Assembly (NCBI GenBank): GCA_928724745.1
Contig: CAKMXJ010000003.1
Coordinates: 558,001 to 622,000 of the forward strand
Length of the DNA stretch: 64,000 nucleotides
Direction of reading: 5' to 3'
Source of the DNA: Anthracocystis setariae
Lineage: Eukaryota > Basidiomycota > Ustilaginomycetes > Ustilaginales > Ustilaginaceae
Shown here: positions 50,701-58,405 of the stretch, in pieces
Position numbering within the stretch: position 1 is the stretch's first letter
Layout: each line of letters begins with the position of its first letter
Position numbers and translations under genes: made by a program
The notes under the pieces: model-generated
What the model was told of the DNA's origin: nothing
Database searches by the model: none
What the model saw: the letters and a program-made list of their open reading frames with translations, nothing else

Positions 50701-51089
50701 TTGCGCCTCGAGGCGCTGACAGCGGAAAGAGCCGTAAACGCCGCAAACTCGCTGCTCCAAAGGCGCCGGAGCTCAAGGTGCTGCCCGAGATGGTGCCGCT
50801 CTTTGTCGAAATGATACGACCGATGCTGCGTCCTGCCCGGTCAGCGAGTGGAACCAGCTTCCGCAGCAACAGCTACGATCCTTATGCAGAACAAGCAGGC
50901 AGACAGGCACCGAGCCTGAAGATGCCTGCCGCCACAGCCAGTGGCGATGGATTCATCAAGGGGATGCAAAGCATGGACTTGAACTCGGTGGCATCGCCTA
51001 CGACCTATGTCGCGTCACCTTTCTCACAGCAGGGAAGCGCCGGACAGGGATCTGGCTCGGACCACGTACCTGGCGAGTACAGATGGTAA
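47733..51089 (+). CDS. PX-domain protein of the Ypr097w/Lec1 family
   Basis: Predicted 1118-residue phosphoinositide-binding protein with the fungal layout PXB, PX, DUF3818. The N-terminal PXB-like helices are about 45-180 (LRAHYLKKTLLRLQMQKEVA, LLRFMFQHFILTFPFL). The PX domain is about 245-400, with IRTRRGYQQPDIFVSRRYGD and a low-complexity insertion before KNRLTLRAYLRSLL. The DUF3818 helical region is about 400-760 (RIHGMMPYFMLRGILRVSNP). The C-terminus has a strongly acidic stretch (about 900-960) and a basic KSRKRRKLAAPK that may be a nuclear-type signal. Yeast Ypr097w/Lec1 has been linked to lipid and ergosterol distribution; function here is inferred. One uninterrupted frame, ATG at 47733. 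Confidence 0.85.
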   Translation: MSSASEYDPAFASAGTSLAPLHANHDDALISSQAARASIPNLQDPTNPSALTPLRAHYLKKTLLRLQMQKEVAQLNTKDALSTFGPPFRPSPQARSTDLPLLRFMFQHFILTFPFLRSAPPTFYSDKVQVFFDKFLERNISGSDERDESTKRRKLINKFEKYCVLLLGSAVKVKSIGEDVVRISESDRSKMDAIEARRRAALGRAAFSPKNNVLHLDASAADVPSPSLSAAHSSEIPASGFDINVVSVRNVVTKGRIRNRNHEEFVIRTRRGYQQPDIFVSRRYGDFVRLAETLRVEHPDEDIHPPPAKDRTTTDITDSYRKSTAESQPSDLGAAEPKASIDSTSSPPRVALPTGPLAREKNRLTLRAYLRSLLASRAVAESAVFMDFLTSEPITLTRAEEQDAAVREGLDNIREEEHRRFSDEAAKRAQELHQHLREFKQDLVQHDGLTRIFATIKATPNSQDLPEKYQALLKWGRISLASTLFQIFMGSDNSSEIFSQMKRIHGMMPYFMLRGILRVSNPMSMIRGVLDLFLAQPFGQRSLLQRMFSSSLQDDVKELDEVCAAISAKVNDDVICEKVRQFVYAPAEIQTFYRHEAEQERLDLLTIILRSPDAPALGRSQIHRVVKASQAYEVYKEYRRGLKNPFLDDEGPHNDDAWLYEDLHVLVKMLTRKRDKEQMISLIFEGVTAELLKEMVTIFYSPLAQVYKMANIADSLSDLQAFITDLIKTVEANEELSYTDPMRTVQVFVDLVQRHEGRFYSFVHQVHSKGSGLFDGLMHWIELFVNFVRGNDRSAEVASQAEKDPDAVCRRQGGIGDVDLEICMPAGGDERKKALEEIDSLVLYAYRLKFLRELKLRRKLADREVAGVAGKLLNADKKRRADGLDDDDDDTAFVGAMVENLGIGDIFTGEVADAEAEEEEMETSDEEGSDDEDGHHAGTSARAHVSGANSSDSDGDDSRDEDAPRWTPAPSRQATLTNENANQLQNDLAFAPRGADSGKSRKRRKLAAPKAPELKVLPEMVPLFVEMIRPMLRPARSASGTSFRSNSYDPYAEQAGRQAPSLKMPAATASGDGFIKGMQSMDLNSVASPTTYVASPFSQQGSAGQGSGSDHVPGEYRW

Positions 51090-51550
51090 ATCATAAGGGC
51101 GTCGTGTATTCTCCCGTTCTTGATCGCTGTTGCTAGTATAGTATCGAATCGCATCGCATCGCAATGTAGCAATCCATCTTGAAGCTTTGACGGAACTTGT
51201 GTGATATGCTCGGAAACACATGATAGAACTACTGTCCCCTGCAATTCCATTTATTTTGTTACATCATGCATATCTACAAAAGCGAATTTTGATATTGCGT
51301 GCTCAGAGTGGCTTTTCTCGTCTCTGCGGCGGATGCAGAGGTTTACAGTATCGGGAAATTGGACAGAGATCTTCTAACGGCTCGTTTTTTGTCCAAGGCA
51401 GCGCTCACCGTTCTTCTCAAGTTTCCTTCTGACCCGACAACCGAGAAGAGTGAGCTTTCAAGTTTGCAACTAGACTGCTCCTCCTTCTCCTTCACATTCA
51501 TCGCCTTCCATCAGCTTCCCCTTGTTCTTACATCCGAAGGTTGCCGCAAG
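51090..51550. other. Intergenic region before the SQR::mL58 gene
   Basis: 461 bases. The downstream frame is open back to 51299, but that stretch has no presequence character and a C/T-rich run (51475-51540) precedes the chosen ATG. A leader intron is possible but not resolved. Confidence 0.4.
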
Positions 51551-53518
51551 ATGCATGCCTTGCTCAAGTCAAGTGTGAGCGCAGCCGCCAAGGCTCCTCG
51601 CACGCGCTTCGCCGCGGGTGCTGCTCGTACTCTTGCCACTGTTTCCGATTCTCCTGTTCAACACGGCGCCTCTGGATCTAGCAACCACAAGGTTGTCGTC
51701 ATTGGCGGTGGAGCAGCCGGCATGTCTATCAGCCACCAGCTCATCCGGTCCGGTGCCTTTGCTCAGGACGATATTGCCATCGTTGACCCCGCTGAGTGGC
51801 ACCACTACCAGCCCGGTTGGACTCTCGTCGGCGGTGGACTCAAGGATAAGCGCGATCTCCGTCGCCCTCTCGCTTCGCTGATCGACCCCAAGCTGAAGCA
51901 CTACGCTTCCGCTGTCGATTCTTTCGCTCCTGAGAACAACCTCATCAAACTTGCAAATGGCGACAAGATCGCTTATGACCAGCTCGTCGTCGTCCCGGGC
52001 TTCAGCATCAACTACGACGCCATCAAAGGTCTTCCTGAAGCCCTTGCGGATCCTTCTTCGCTTGTTTCCACCATCTACGGCTACGACTCGTGTGGCAAGG
52101 TCTTTGACACTGTTTCCAAACTTAAGTCAGGCAAGGCGATCTTCACGCAGCCGGCCGGTGTGATCAAGTGTGCTGGTGCACCGCAGAAGGCCATGTGGAT
52201 GGCGCTCGATCACTGGAAGAAGCAGGGGCTCTACAATCCCACCGATGCTTCCAAATCAGCTATCTCGATCGACTTCATCACCGGCATGCCAACCATGTTC
52301 AGCGTGCCCAAGTACAGCGAGCGTCTCAACCAGCTTCGTCAGGAGCGTGGAGTCGGCGGTCTCTTCGAGCATGATCTTGTTTCCATCGAAGGCAACACTG
52401 CCATTTTCGCTCGTCCTGGAGGGGCCGAGCAGGTACGAAAGGAGTTCGACTTGCTTCACGTCACCCCCAAGATGGGTCCTCACGCCTTCATCAAGAACAG
52501 CCCGCTCGCTGACGGTGCTGGATTCGTCGATGTCGACCAGGGCACCACCCGACACAAGCGATTCGACAACATCTGGTCTATCGGAGATGCTTCATCTTTG
52601 CCCACCTCCAAGACGGCAGCCGCCATTACTGCTGAAGCCCCCGTCCTGGTGCGCAACCTCGGCCAGGCACTCGAGGGTAAGGAGCCTGATGCCGAATACG
52701 ATGGCTACACCTCGTGCCCGCTCATCACTGAGTACGGCAAGGTCATGCTCGCCGAATTCGTCTATGGCGCAAAGCCCAAGGAGACCTTTGGTGGTTTGTT
52801 CGGTATCGACCAGGGTACACCGAGGGCGGCATTCTACCATTTGAAGAAGGACTTTTTCCCTTGGGTATACTACAATTCGCACGTCAAGGGCACTTGGAAC
52901 GGACCTAAGGGATTCTCTTTCTCGGCACCGACGATCAATCCTGGCACCGTTGCTGGCAAGCGTTCTTTTTCCTCTTTCAGCGCACAGCAAGGTCTTCCTG
53001 GCTCGAAGAGAGGATTCGCTACCAGTTCGGTCGGGCTTCGCAACACGCCCGCCCGCCGACCCCGCGATCCCCTTGATGCCTCCCCTGACGCCACTCGTCA
53101 CACGCTCCCCACCGGTGAGACCTTCATCGTTCGCCCACCGCCCACCGCTGCATCCGCGCGATCCACCATCCACCAACCGCAGCCGCTTCTTCACGCGCAA
53201 CCCCTAACCGATGCGTCGTCGCTGCCCCCGGCGCTTCGCCCGAAAACCGGATCTACCGCACCCGCGTCACAGAATACTGCCACCCCCGAGCAGATCGCCG
53301 AGATCCAACGCCTGCGCCAGCAAGACCCGCAGACGTACACCAGGTTGAAACTGGCCAAGCAGTTCAATTGCTCGCCTCTGTTCATCTCGATCGTTGCGCC
53401 GTTGCCCAAGGCGGCTCAGAAGGAGAAAAAGCAGCTGCAAGAGTTGAAGGAGAAGTCCTGGGGTTTAAACAAGCGTGTCGCTAAGGCCTACCGTGAAGAG
53501 CGTCGTTTGCTCTGGTAA
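51551..53518 (+). CDS. Sulfide:quinone oxidoreductase fused to mitoribosomal mL58
   Basis: One open frame of 655 residues holds two proteins normally made separately. Residues 1 to about 460 are mitochondrial sulfide:quinone oxidoreductase: an Ala/Arg-rich presequence (LLKSSVSAAAKAPRTRFAAG), FAD motif VVVIGGGAAGMS near 50, redox Cys207 (IKCAGAPQK) and Cys389 (GYTSCPLIT), and the end GTWNGPKGF. From about 470 a second presequence-like stretch (KRSFSSFSAQQGLPGSKRGF) leads to Pro-rich sequence. The mL58/MrpL20 domain occupies about 580-655: TPEQIAEIQRLRQQDPQTYT, LAKQFNCSPLFISIV and a basic tail ending RRLLW. A pyrimidine tract ending CAG at 52980 lies exactly at the join. The product may be a precursor cut in the matrix, or alternative splicing may separate the parts. 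ATG at 51551. Confidence 0.88.
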   Translation: MHALLKSSVSAAAKAPRTRFAAGAARTLATVSDSPVQHGASGSSNHKVVVIGGGAAGMSISHQLIRSGAFAQDDIAIVDPAEWHHYQPGWTLVGGGLKDKRDLRRPLASLIDPKLKHYASAVDSFAPENNLIKLANGDKIAYDQLVVVPGFSINYDAIKGLPEALADPSSLVSTIYGYDSCGKVFDTVSKLKSGKAIFTQPAGVIKCAGAPQKAMWMALDHWKKQGLYNPTDASKSAISIDFITGMPTMFSVPKYSERLNQLRQERGVGGLFEHDLVSIEGNTAIFARPGGAEQVRKEFDLLHVTPKMGPHAFIKNSPLADGAGFVDVDQGTTRHKRFDNIWSIGDASSLPTSKTAAAITAEAPVLVRNLGQALEGKEPDAEYDGYTSCPLITEYGKVMLAEFVYGAKPKETFGGLFGIDQGTPRAAFYHLKKDFFPWVYYNSHVKGTWNGPKGFSFSAPTINPGTVAGKRSFSSFSAQQGLPGSKRGFATSSVGLRNTPARRPRDPLDASPDATRHTLPTGETFIVRPPPTAASARSTIHQPQPLLHAQPLTDASSLPPALRPKTGSTAPASQNTATPEQIAEIQRLRQQDPQTYTRLKLAKQFNCSPLFISIVAPLPKAAQKEKKQLQELKEKSWGLNKRVAKAYREERRLLW

Positions 53519-53709
53519 AGTGCACAAACTTTCAGACCTGTTCTGTTCTCCTATTTGTAATGTACCGTCGACTTTCTTCCTCCCGTAATGCTGTCTGACT
53601 CTGAGCTTCAAGGTGTCCCTTGTCTAATGTCTTGAGGCAAGTCAGACGAAATTCGAAATTCAAAATATATAATATGTATGCATTGGAGAACCTATCCAAC
53701 ATGTGCAGT

Positions 53710-53805
53710 GGCCGCTTGGCGTAGTGGTATCGCGCTTGCTTTGGGTATCGAAGTTCAAATCGCGAAATATGCAAGAGGTCACGAGTTCGATCCTCGTAGC
53801 GGCCC
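53710..53805 (+). tRNA. tRNA-Pro(UGG) with a 24-nt intron
   Basis: The acceptor stem GGCCGCT pairs with AGCGGCC (53798-53804), with discriminator C at 53805. The D arm is 53719-53733. The anticodon stem CTTGC (53735-53739) pairs with GCAAG (53771-53775). The anticodon TGG is at 53742-53744 with G37. The intron is 53746-53769 at the standard 37/38 position. The variable loop is AGGTC and the T arm is ACGAG-TTCGATC-CTCGT. A T run at 53806-53813 is a Pol III terminator. Yeast tRNA-Pro(UGG) also carries an intron. Confidence 0.93.
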
Positions 53806-54428
53806 TTTTTTTTGGATTGACGCTTTTTTTTCGACTCTACGGATGCGGAACAACGAGGGGATTGCCCTCACCAAATTTCGAGCAAGATCGATCAGGAAAT
53901 GGCCGAGTAATGGTGATTTAAAGTTTTTTGCGATGGTGTCACTCACAGGTGATTACTGATTCGACAGCTGTCAAAGTTCAAGGGGGACGTGTCTATGTAG
54001 ACAGGAATTTGGGCAGCACAGCACAGCCTCCAGGAATATGGAAATTAGAAATTCTCACTGCTCACCTGTACGCTAGCCTCACGTCCATCATCAATCAAGC
54101 AACCTTCAACTGATTATTCAGTGAGGACCCTGAATTTTGAACGTGAAATGGGCGGCATCCCCACAGGGAACGGTCGCCAAGTTGCCGCGTATAGTCGCTC
54201 CTCCACACAGTTCCAGCACTTGCATAAGCCCAGTCACGCACTAACCCAAAGCAGTGTGCTCAAACCGACTCTGCCGATAAGCACACCTGTCTGTGCCAGT
54301 CCTCCTCGTGTCCACCATCTTCACGCTTGCCACCTCTGACTACCCAATAAAAGACCATCCACAATCCAACGTATCGAAGAAGCCTAGCACATCCCAGACT
54401 TGAGTCTCCGTGCCAGACACCAGGCAAG
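53806..54428. other. tRNA-Pro 3' flank and promoter of the protease-fold gene
   Basis: Contains the Pol III terminator, repeat copy 2 (53855-53940) and, near 54345, a CCAATAAAAG stretch about 80 bases before the next ATG. No coding signal. Confidence 0.45.
53855..53940 (+). repeat. tRNA-associated repeat, copy 2
   Basis: Partner of 13230-13319, on the same strand and at a similar distance behind a tRNA gene. The hairpin GAGGG...CCCTC is perfect here. The flanks of the two copies, including the tRNAs themselves, do not match, so this is not a duplication of the whole tRNA locus. Confidence 0.7.
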
Positions 54429-56129
54429 ATGCTCTCAAGGACCGCTCGATTACGAGTCCGTGCCACCGTATCTCTCGCTTCTATCCGAGCCTATGCTGTA
54501 CCTGTCAACCCTTCGAGCTCCGTTGATGCGCTTCTAGGCACATCTATCCCACCGCCTCCGCGAGAAGGCCATGACTTTGGAGGTGCGACAGGAAAACACA
54601 GCACATCCTCTCGGTTCGGCCGCAAGAACCTTAACGACATCTCTGATCTCCTCCGAGGTATCAACTCACGAGACCCTTTCAGTCCTTCCAGAGGTGGACC
54701 AAGGGGCAGCAACTCAAGCTCCAGTCATGCCGACTTACAACGAGTCAAAGGTACCGCTATCGGCGCCGAGCATAAGGGCATCCCAATTCCCTCTCGAGAC
54801 GAGATGCTGGATGAGATGTTCAAGCGTCCCATGCGAGAGCTTGACAAACGACGCAACATTGTCGATCGCGAGCATCCACATCCCATCGATGCGCTTTATG
54901 GTCGCAACGAGCTGGACGAACGTGTCCTTGCCGCTGCTCGTGCACTCTATGCCGCATCCACCAACCCCAACCCGCAGGTCAAGGATGCAAGCGACACTTT
55001 CAAGGTGGCAACAATACCAAGCTTGCTCAAGAGGTTCGAAGAAAGATCCGGCTACCAGCTTGCAATTGAGCTGCCGTACGAATCCACGCCTTTGAATAAT
55101 CGCAAAGTGCCACTCACATCAGCATATAGCACCGAGGCCCAGCTACAGGAAGCGGATGATGATGGGGTCTTGCTGCTCGCCTATGTGTCCAACTTGACGG
55201 GTGCCAGGGGGACTGAGCGCATCAGCGTCTGCTCTGGCTTTGCCGTTGAAGGTGGAGACAAGATCTCCGCAGAAGATGGAGATGGCAACGGCGCTCTCGT
55301 CATTTCTTGTGCGCACACGCTTCGAGCTTCAGCGCCAGCCAACTCCTCTCCCAACAACGCCGCTGACTCGGGTAGCTCGTCTGAGGGCTCCGACAGCATC
55401 GCCTTAGCCATCACCCGCACCGGTGCGATCTATCCTATCCGTAACCTGATCAGCAGCCTCCCCACTTCTGACATCCTCCTCCTCCAGCTAGGCACCACTC
55501 CACTTACGCTCAACGGCAACGCGTCCTCAGCCAGCAAAATCCGAACGCTCCCCGTCTCGCCCTACCCGGCACACGTCAACTCTGAGCTCAGTGTATCGTC
55601 GTTCTGGGGCTGGGAAGATGATTCCGGCGCCATTCTGCCTGCGTACACCTACAACCATGCGCAGCAGAGCCTCACCGTAGCCTCGACATCTACTTTGCCA
55701 GCGGGGAGAGACAAGGAGACCGTGAAACTCGAACGCGACGATGCTGGCCGCAGTCGCTGGGGTCGAGCCAGACTAGTCGAGTACAAAGACGCCTGTGGCG
55801 CGCCCGCCACGGTTGGCACGTACGACGAACTGGCGCAGCTGGACTACAAACTGTTGCTCAGCTCACCCGCAAACCCACCCGCACTCCAAGCCAACTACCC
55901 ACTCACCCTCAGCCACAGCCCCTCTCAAAGTCAACCTAGAGCCCCACTCCCTAACTTTCCCCCACCCGGGTCAAGCGGTGGGCCAGTTGTCGACGTACAG
56001 TCAGGTAGCGTAGTCGGCATCGTCCGAGGCTACAAAATGAGCCTGCTCGAAGGTAGGAGGGGTGACGCCGTGCCCGCCGAGAAGGTTTTCGAGTTCTTCG
56101 CTCTCCCTGGACTCGGGAGGAAGAATTGA
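54429..56129 (+). CDS. Mitochondrial-type trypsin-fold protein, putative serine protease
   Basis: Predicted 566-residue protein, family not named. The N-terminus MLSRTARLRVRATVSLASIR is a good mitochondrial presequence. Residues about 25-190 are Arg/Ser-rich, with a helical MLDEMFKRPMRELDKRRNI stretch. The second half has chymotrypsin/HtrA-fold features: His296 in VISCAHTL, Asp348 in LPTSDILLLQL and Ser516 in PGSSGGPVVD, followed by VVGIVRGY. The order and spacing suit a His-Asp-Ser triad, with GSSGGP in place of GDSGGP as in HtrA-type enzymes. No PDZ domain is seen. Large Ser/Gly/Asn insertions separate the strands. Activity is inferred from motifs only. The ATG at 54429 begins the presequence. 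Confidence 0.72.
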   Translation: MLSRTARLRVRATVSLASIRAYAVPVNPSSSVDALLGTSIPPPPREGHDFGGATGKHSTSSRFGRKNLNDISDLLRGINSRDPFSPSRGGPRGSNSSSSHADLQRVKGTAIGAEHKGIPIPSRDEMLDEMFKRPMRELDKRRNIVDREHPHPIDALYGRNELDERVLAAARALYAASTNPNPQVKDASDTFKVATIPSLLKRFEERSGYQLAIELPYESTPLNNRKVPLTSAYSTEAQLQEADDDGVLLLAYVSNLTGARGTERISVCSGFAVEGGDKISAEDGDGNGALVISCAHTLRASAPANSSPNNAADSGSSSEGSDSIALAITRTGAIYPIRNLISSLPTSDILLLQLGTTPLTLNGNASSASKIRTLPVSPYPAHVNSELSVSSFWGWEDDSGAILPAYTYNHAQQSLTVASTSTLPAGRDKETVKLERDDAGRSRWGRARLVEYKDACGAPATVGTYDELAQLDYKLLLSSPANPPALQANYPLTLSHSPSQSQPRAPLPNFPPPGSSGGPVVDVQSGSVVGIVRGYKMSLLEGRRGDAVPAEKVFEFFALPGLGRKN

Positions 56130-56309
56130 CGCCAGCAGCAGGACCGCATCCACCAAGCCTAGCTTGAGCCCGTTTCTCACGATCAAGTCATGTCAATCAA
56201 CAATCGATCATCGCATTGCATCTGAATTTGGCAATGTGAACACTAAAGGATGTGAAAAAACTCAGAATATTGAGCCCAAGAAAAAGCCTTGATCCAGACC
56301 TCGATCGAC

Positions 56310-57512
56310 TTAAACCTTGCAGAAAGCAGAGATACTCGCTACGCCGCCTAGCCACAAGCCTTGGAGCTCAGAATCCCACAAAGCGGTTGTGGCCCCACTG
56401 ACGCCAGTTCCGTCATCCTCGAGGATCTTCTCCACCTTCCACTTCTTTCCGTAGAATTTATCCTTACCCTGCTCCTTGCTAATCTTCAACACCGTGGTTG
56501 GGCTGTGCTTTGTGAAGGGGTCGGCAAACTTGGCGAGGAGCTTGGGAACGCTGGGGAAGCAGGCAGCAAAGATGTTGTCGTCTTCATCCACCGTGAGGTT
56601 GTCTGCCGGGTAGCCGATGAAAATCACGTCGATGAGGGTGAGCGTGTTGTCGGCTTGTAGTTCAAACACACGAATGTTTGGGTCGCTCGAGGCAGGAACG
56701 TAGAAGCGATTCGGATGCTTGGCGCTTCTGACGACTCCGTTGGGGTAGGGCAAGGGACCCGGGTGGGCAATTTTGCATCCAACCTTGTCGCAGAAGCCGA
56801 GATCACTTCTTGGTTTCAACAAGTCGAGAGCGCGCAGGGCTCCAACTTTGTCCTTGTGATCGTTGGTGAATACAAAGCTGTCTGGACCTACGGCAGCTGG
56901 GCGGTTTGGAGTGCGAATGGCATCACTAACATACGTTCGCACGTGCCTCATCCTGCTTTCACCAAGTGTAGTTTCGAATAGTTCGACGGTGGAATTGGCT
57001 CCGACCTTTGTGGCATCGAGCACAGTCTTGGTCTCGGGATCGATGGGCGGTCGGTGGTTGTTGAGGAAGATCCGGAGCGTGGGCTTGAGTTCGGCCGATT
57101 TTGCGGGGACCTCGTAGACAGAGAGGCCGTGAAGGTTCAGCGTTCCGGTGTACGAGGTTGGTTTGATCTTGGTAATGCGAGACGCGTATGGGCCGGAAGC
57201 TTTGGTATCCAAGATGGCCACGTAGTCATTGTTCGGGCGACCGCTGACGTCCAGACGATCGGTAGCAGGTGTCCAGGCCATACGGCCTTTGATGTCAGAA
57301 CAGGCTAAGTAAAGGAGTCCGGAGGGTCGATGGAGCCACACATCCTCACATGCCTGGAGTTCGGGGATGGAAGTGCAAGCATGGGACGTCAGGTTGAGTT
57401 CGCGCCCGATGCCGAAGACATCGTGAAGGGTACTGCCGGGACCAGTGAAGAGCTGGTAGGCAGCGAGGGCGAGGGCAAGGGGAATACCAAGCCAAGTGAT
57501 CAGGTTCGGCAT
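56310..57512 (-). CDS. Paraoxonase/arylesterase-like beta-propeller protein
   Basis: Predicted 400-residue protein resembling serum paraoxonase-type six-bladed propellers. An N-terminal hydrophobic helix (about 6-22, WLGIPLALALAAYQLF) is a signal peptide or membrane anchor, as in animal PONs. Supporting motifs are CEDVWLHRPSGLLYLACSD, NLHGLSVYE, FVFTNDHKD, PLPYPNGVVRS and DNLTVDEDDNIFAACFP, where Asn/Asp/Glu residues would bind the two calcium ions. Paired Cys (CTSIPELQAC early and AFC at the end) could form the propeller-closing disulfide. Substrate unknown; fungal members are candidate lactonases. It is divergent from the DUF3292 gene. Confidence 0.75.
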   Translation of the reverse strand: MPNLITWLGIPLALALAAYQLFTGPGSTLHDVFGIGRELNLTSHACTSIPELQACEDVWLHRPSGLLYLACSDIKGRMAWTPATDRLDVSGRPNNDYVAILDTKASGPYASRITKIKPTSYTGTLNLHGLSVYEVPAKSAELKPTLRIFLNNHRPPIDPETKTVLDATKVGANSTVELFETTLGESRMRHVRTYVSDAIRTPNRPAAVGPDSFVFTNDHKDKVGALRALDLLKPRSDLGFCDKVGCKIAHPGPLPYPNGVVRSAKHPNRFYVPASSDPNIRVFELQADNTLTLIDVIFIGYPADNLTVDEDDNIFAACFPSVPKLLAKFADPFTKHSPTTVLKISKEQGKDKFYGKKWKVEKILEDDGTGVSGATTALWDSELQGLWLGGVASISAFCKV

Positions 57513-58405
57513 ATTGTGTACCGCTCTTCCTTTGTTTGCTATCAGTGTGGTTTGTGGAGGATGAGAACAAGGTTAGAGAGTGAGAAGAAGGAGCGGAAAG
57601 ACGAAAGGAGCGTGCACGGTCGGATTGTGTGGCGGGCAAGGAGCAGAAGAATGGCGTAGGTGGCACAGACCAAGCTATCGGTTAGCCACGAGCCGATGGC
57701 AACCAATATCGGTGTAGTCTAGCCGCACTGCATCCGCTGAATGTGCCCAGTATATGCACGGCTAACCCGTGATTTGGAGCGGTTGCAATTGCATTCCTTG
57801 CTTGTCAGCCACTACTATCCGTCCAATTCAACAAGAGTCATACTGTAGTCGAGCATGCATAGCTGCATTGACTGCACGTCAAACGAGCGCTTTTCCCCGC
57901 ATTTGATCAACCAAACTAGATCTCCGGATGGTACCCGATGGTACCCGATGGTACACGATAAAAAGGCTTTTGAGGCGTGGAGGCTTTATGCAGAATGACG
58001 CCTTCGAACATAGTACTCAGTACAGTAACGCCATCCATCAGCAGAGTAAGAATCGTTCATTCGCTCAGGCAAAGCAATCTGAGGGTTAGGGTCCACAAAC
58101 ACAAGCTCGCAATCATGACAGCAGCCAGTCCGCCCGGTCACTTAGGATCGATACACATGGACCATTTGATTGCTTTGATTCATGTTACGCCGTGGCGCTG
58201 TATTGCTGATTCATACGGCGTCTTTCCGCAAGGTCGTTGTGCGCTTTGGGTCTGTGTTCCCATACGGCTACGGTACAGTAAGACTACAGGTTGCATCTGT
58301 TCGCTTTCCTTCCTTCCTTCCTTCCTTATCATCACTTCGAGAAGATTCTCATATCTGGTTGAGCACGCGTCTAGTTCGGGATCCCCTCGACGACACTCTC
58401 ACAAG
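57513..58405. promoter_or_regulatory. Divergent region PON-like/DUF3292
   Basis: 893 bases with a 10-bp tandem (GTACCCGATG, three units at 57931-57960) followed by an A run, CAGTAC motifs near 58018, and a CTTC tract near 58309-58328. The DUF3292 frame is open back to 57977, but that stretch lacks protein-like composition. Confidence 0.45.
57927..57960 (+). repeat. Three-copy 10-bp tandem GATGGTACCC
   Basis: Direct tandem of GATGGTACCC-type units, the last reading GTACACGATA. Each unit carries GGTAC. It lies about 450 bases upstream of the DUF3292 start. Confidence 0.75.

Noticed and set aside
58078..58095. GAGGGTTAGGGTCC, a telomere-like TTAGGG pair
   Set aside because: Only one partial copy; not a telomeric tract.
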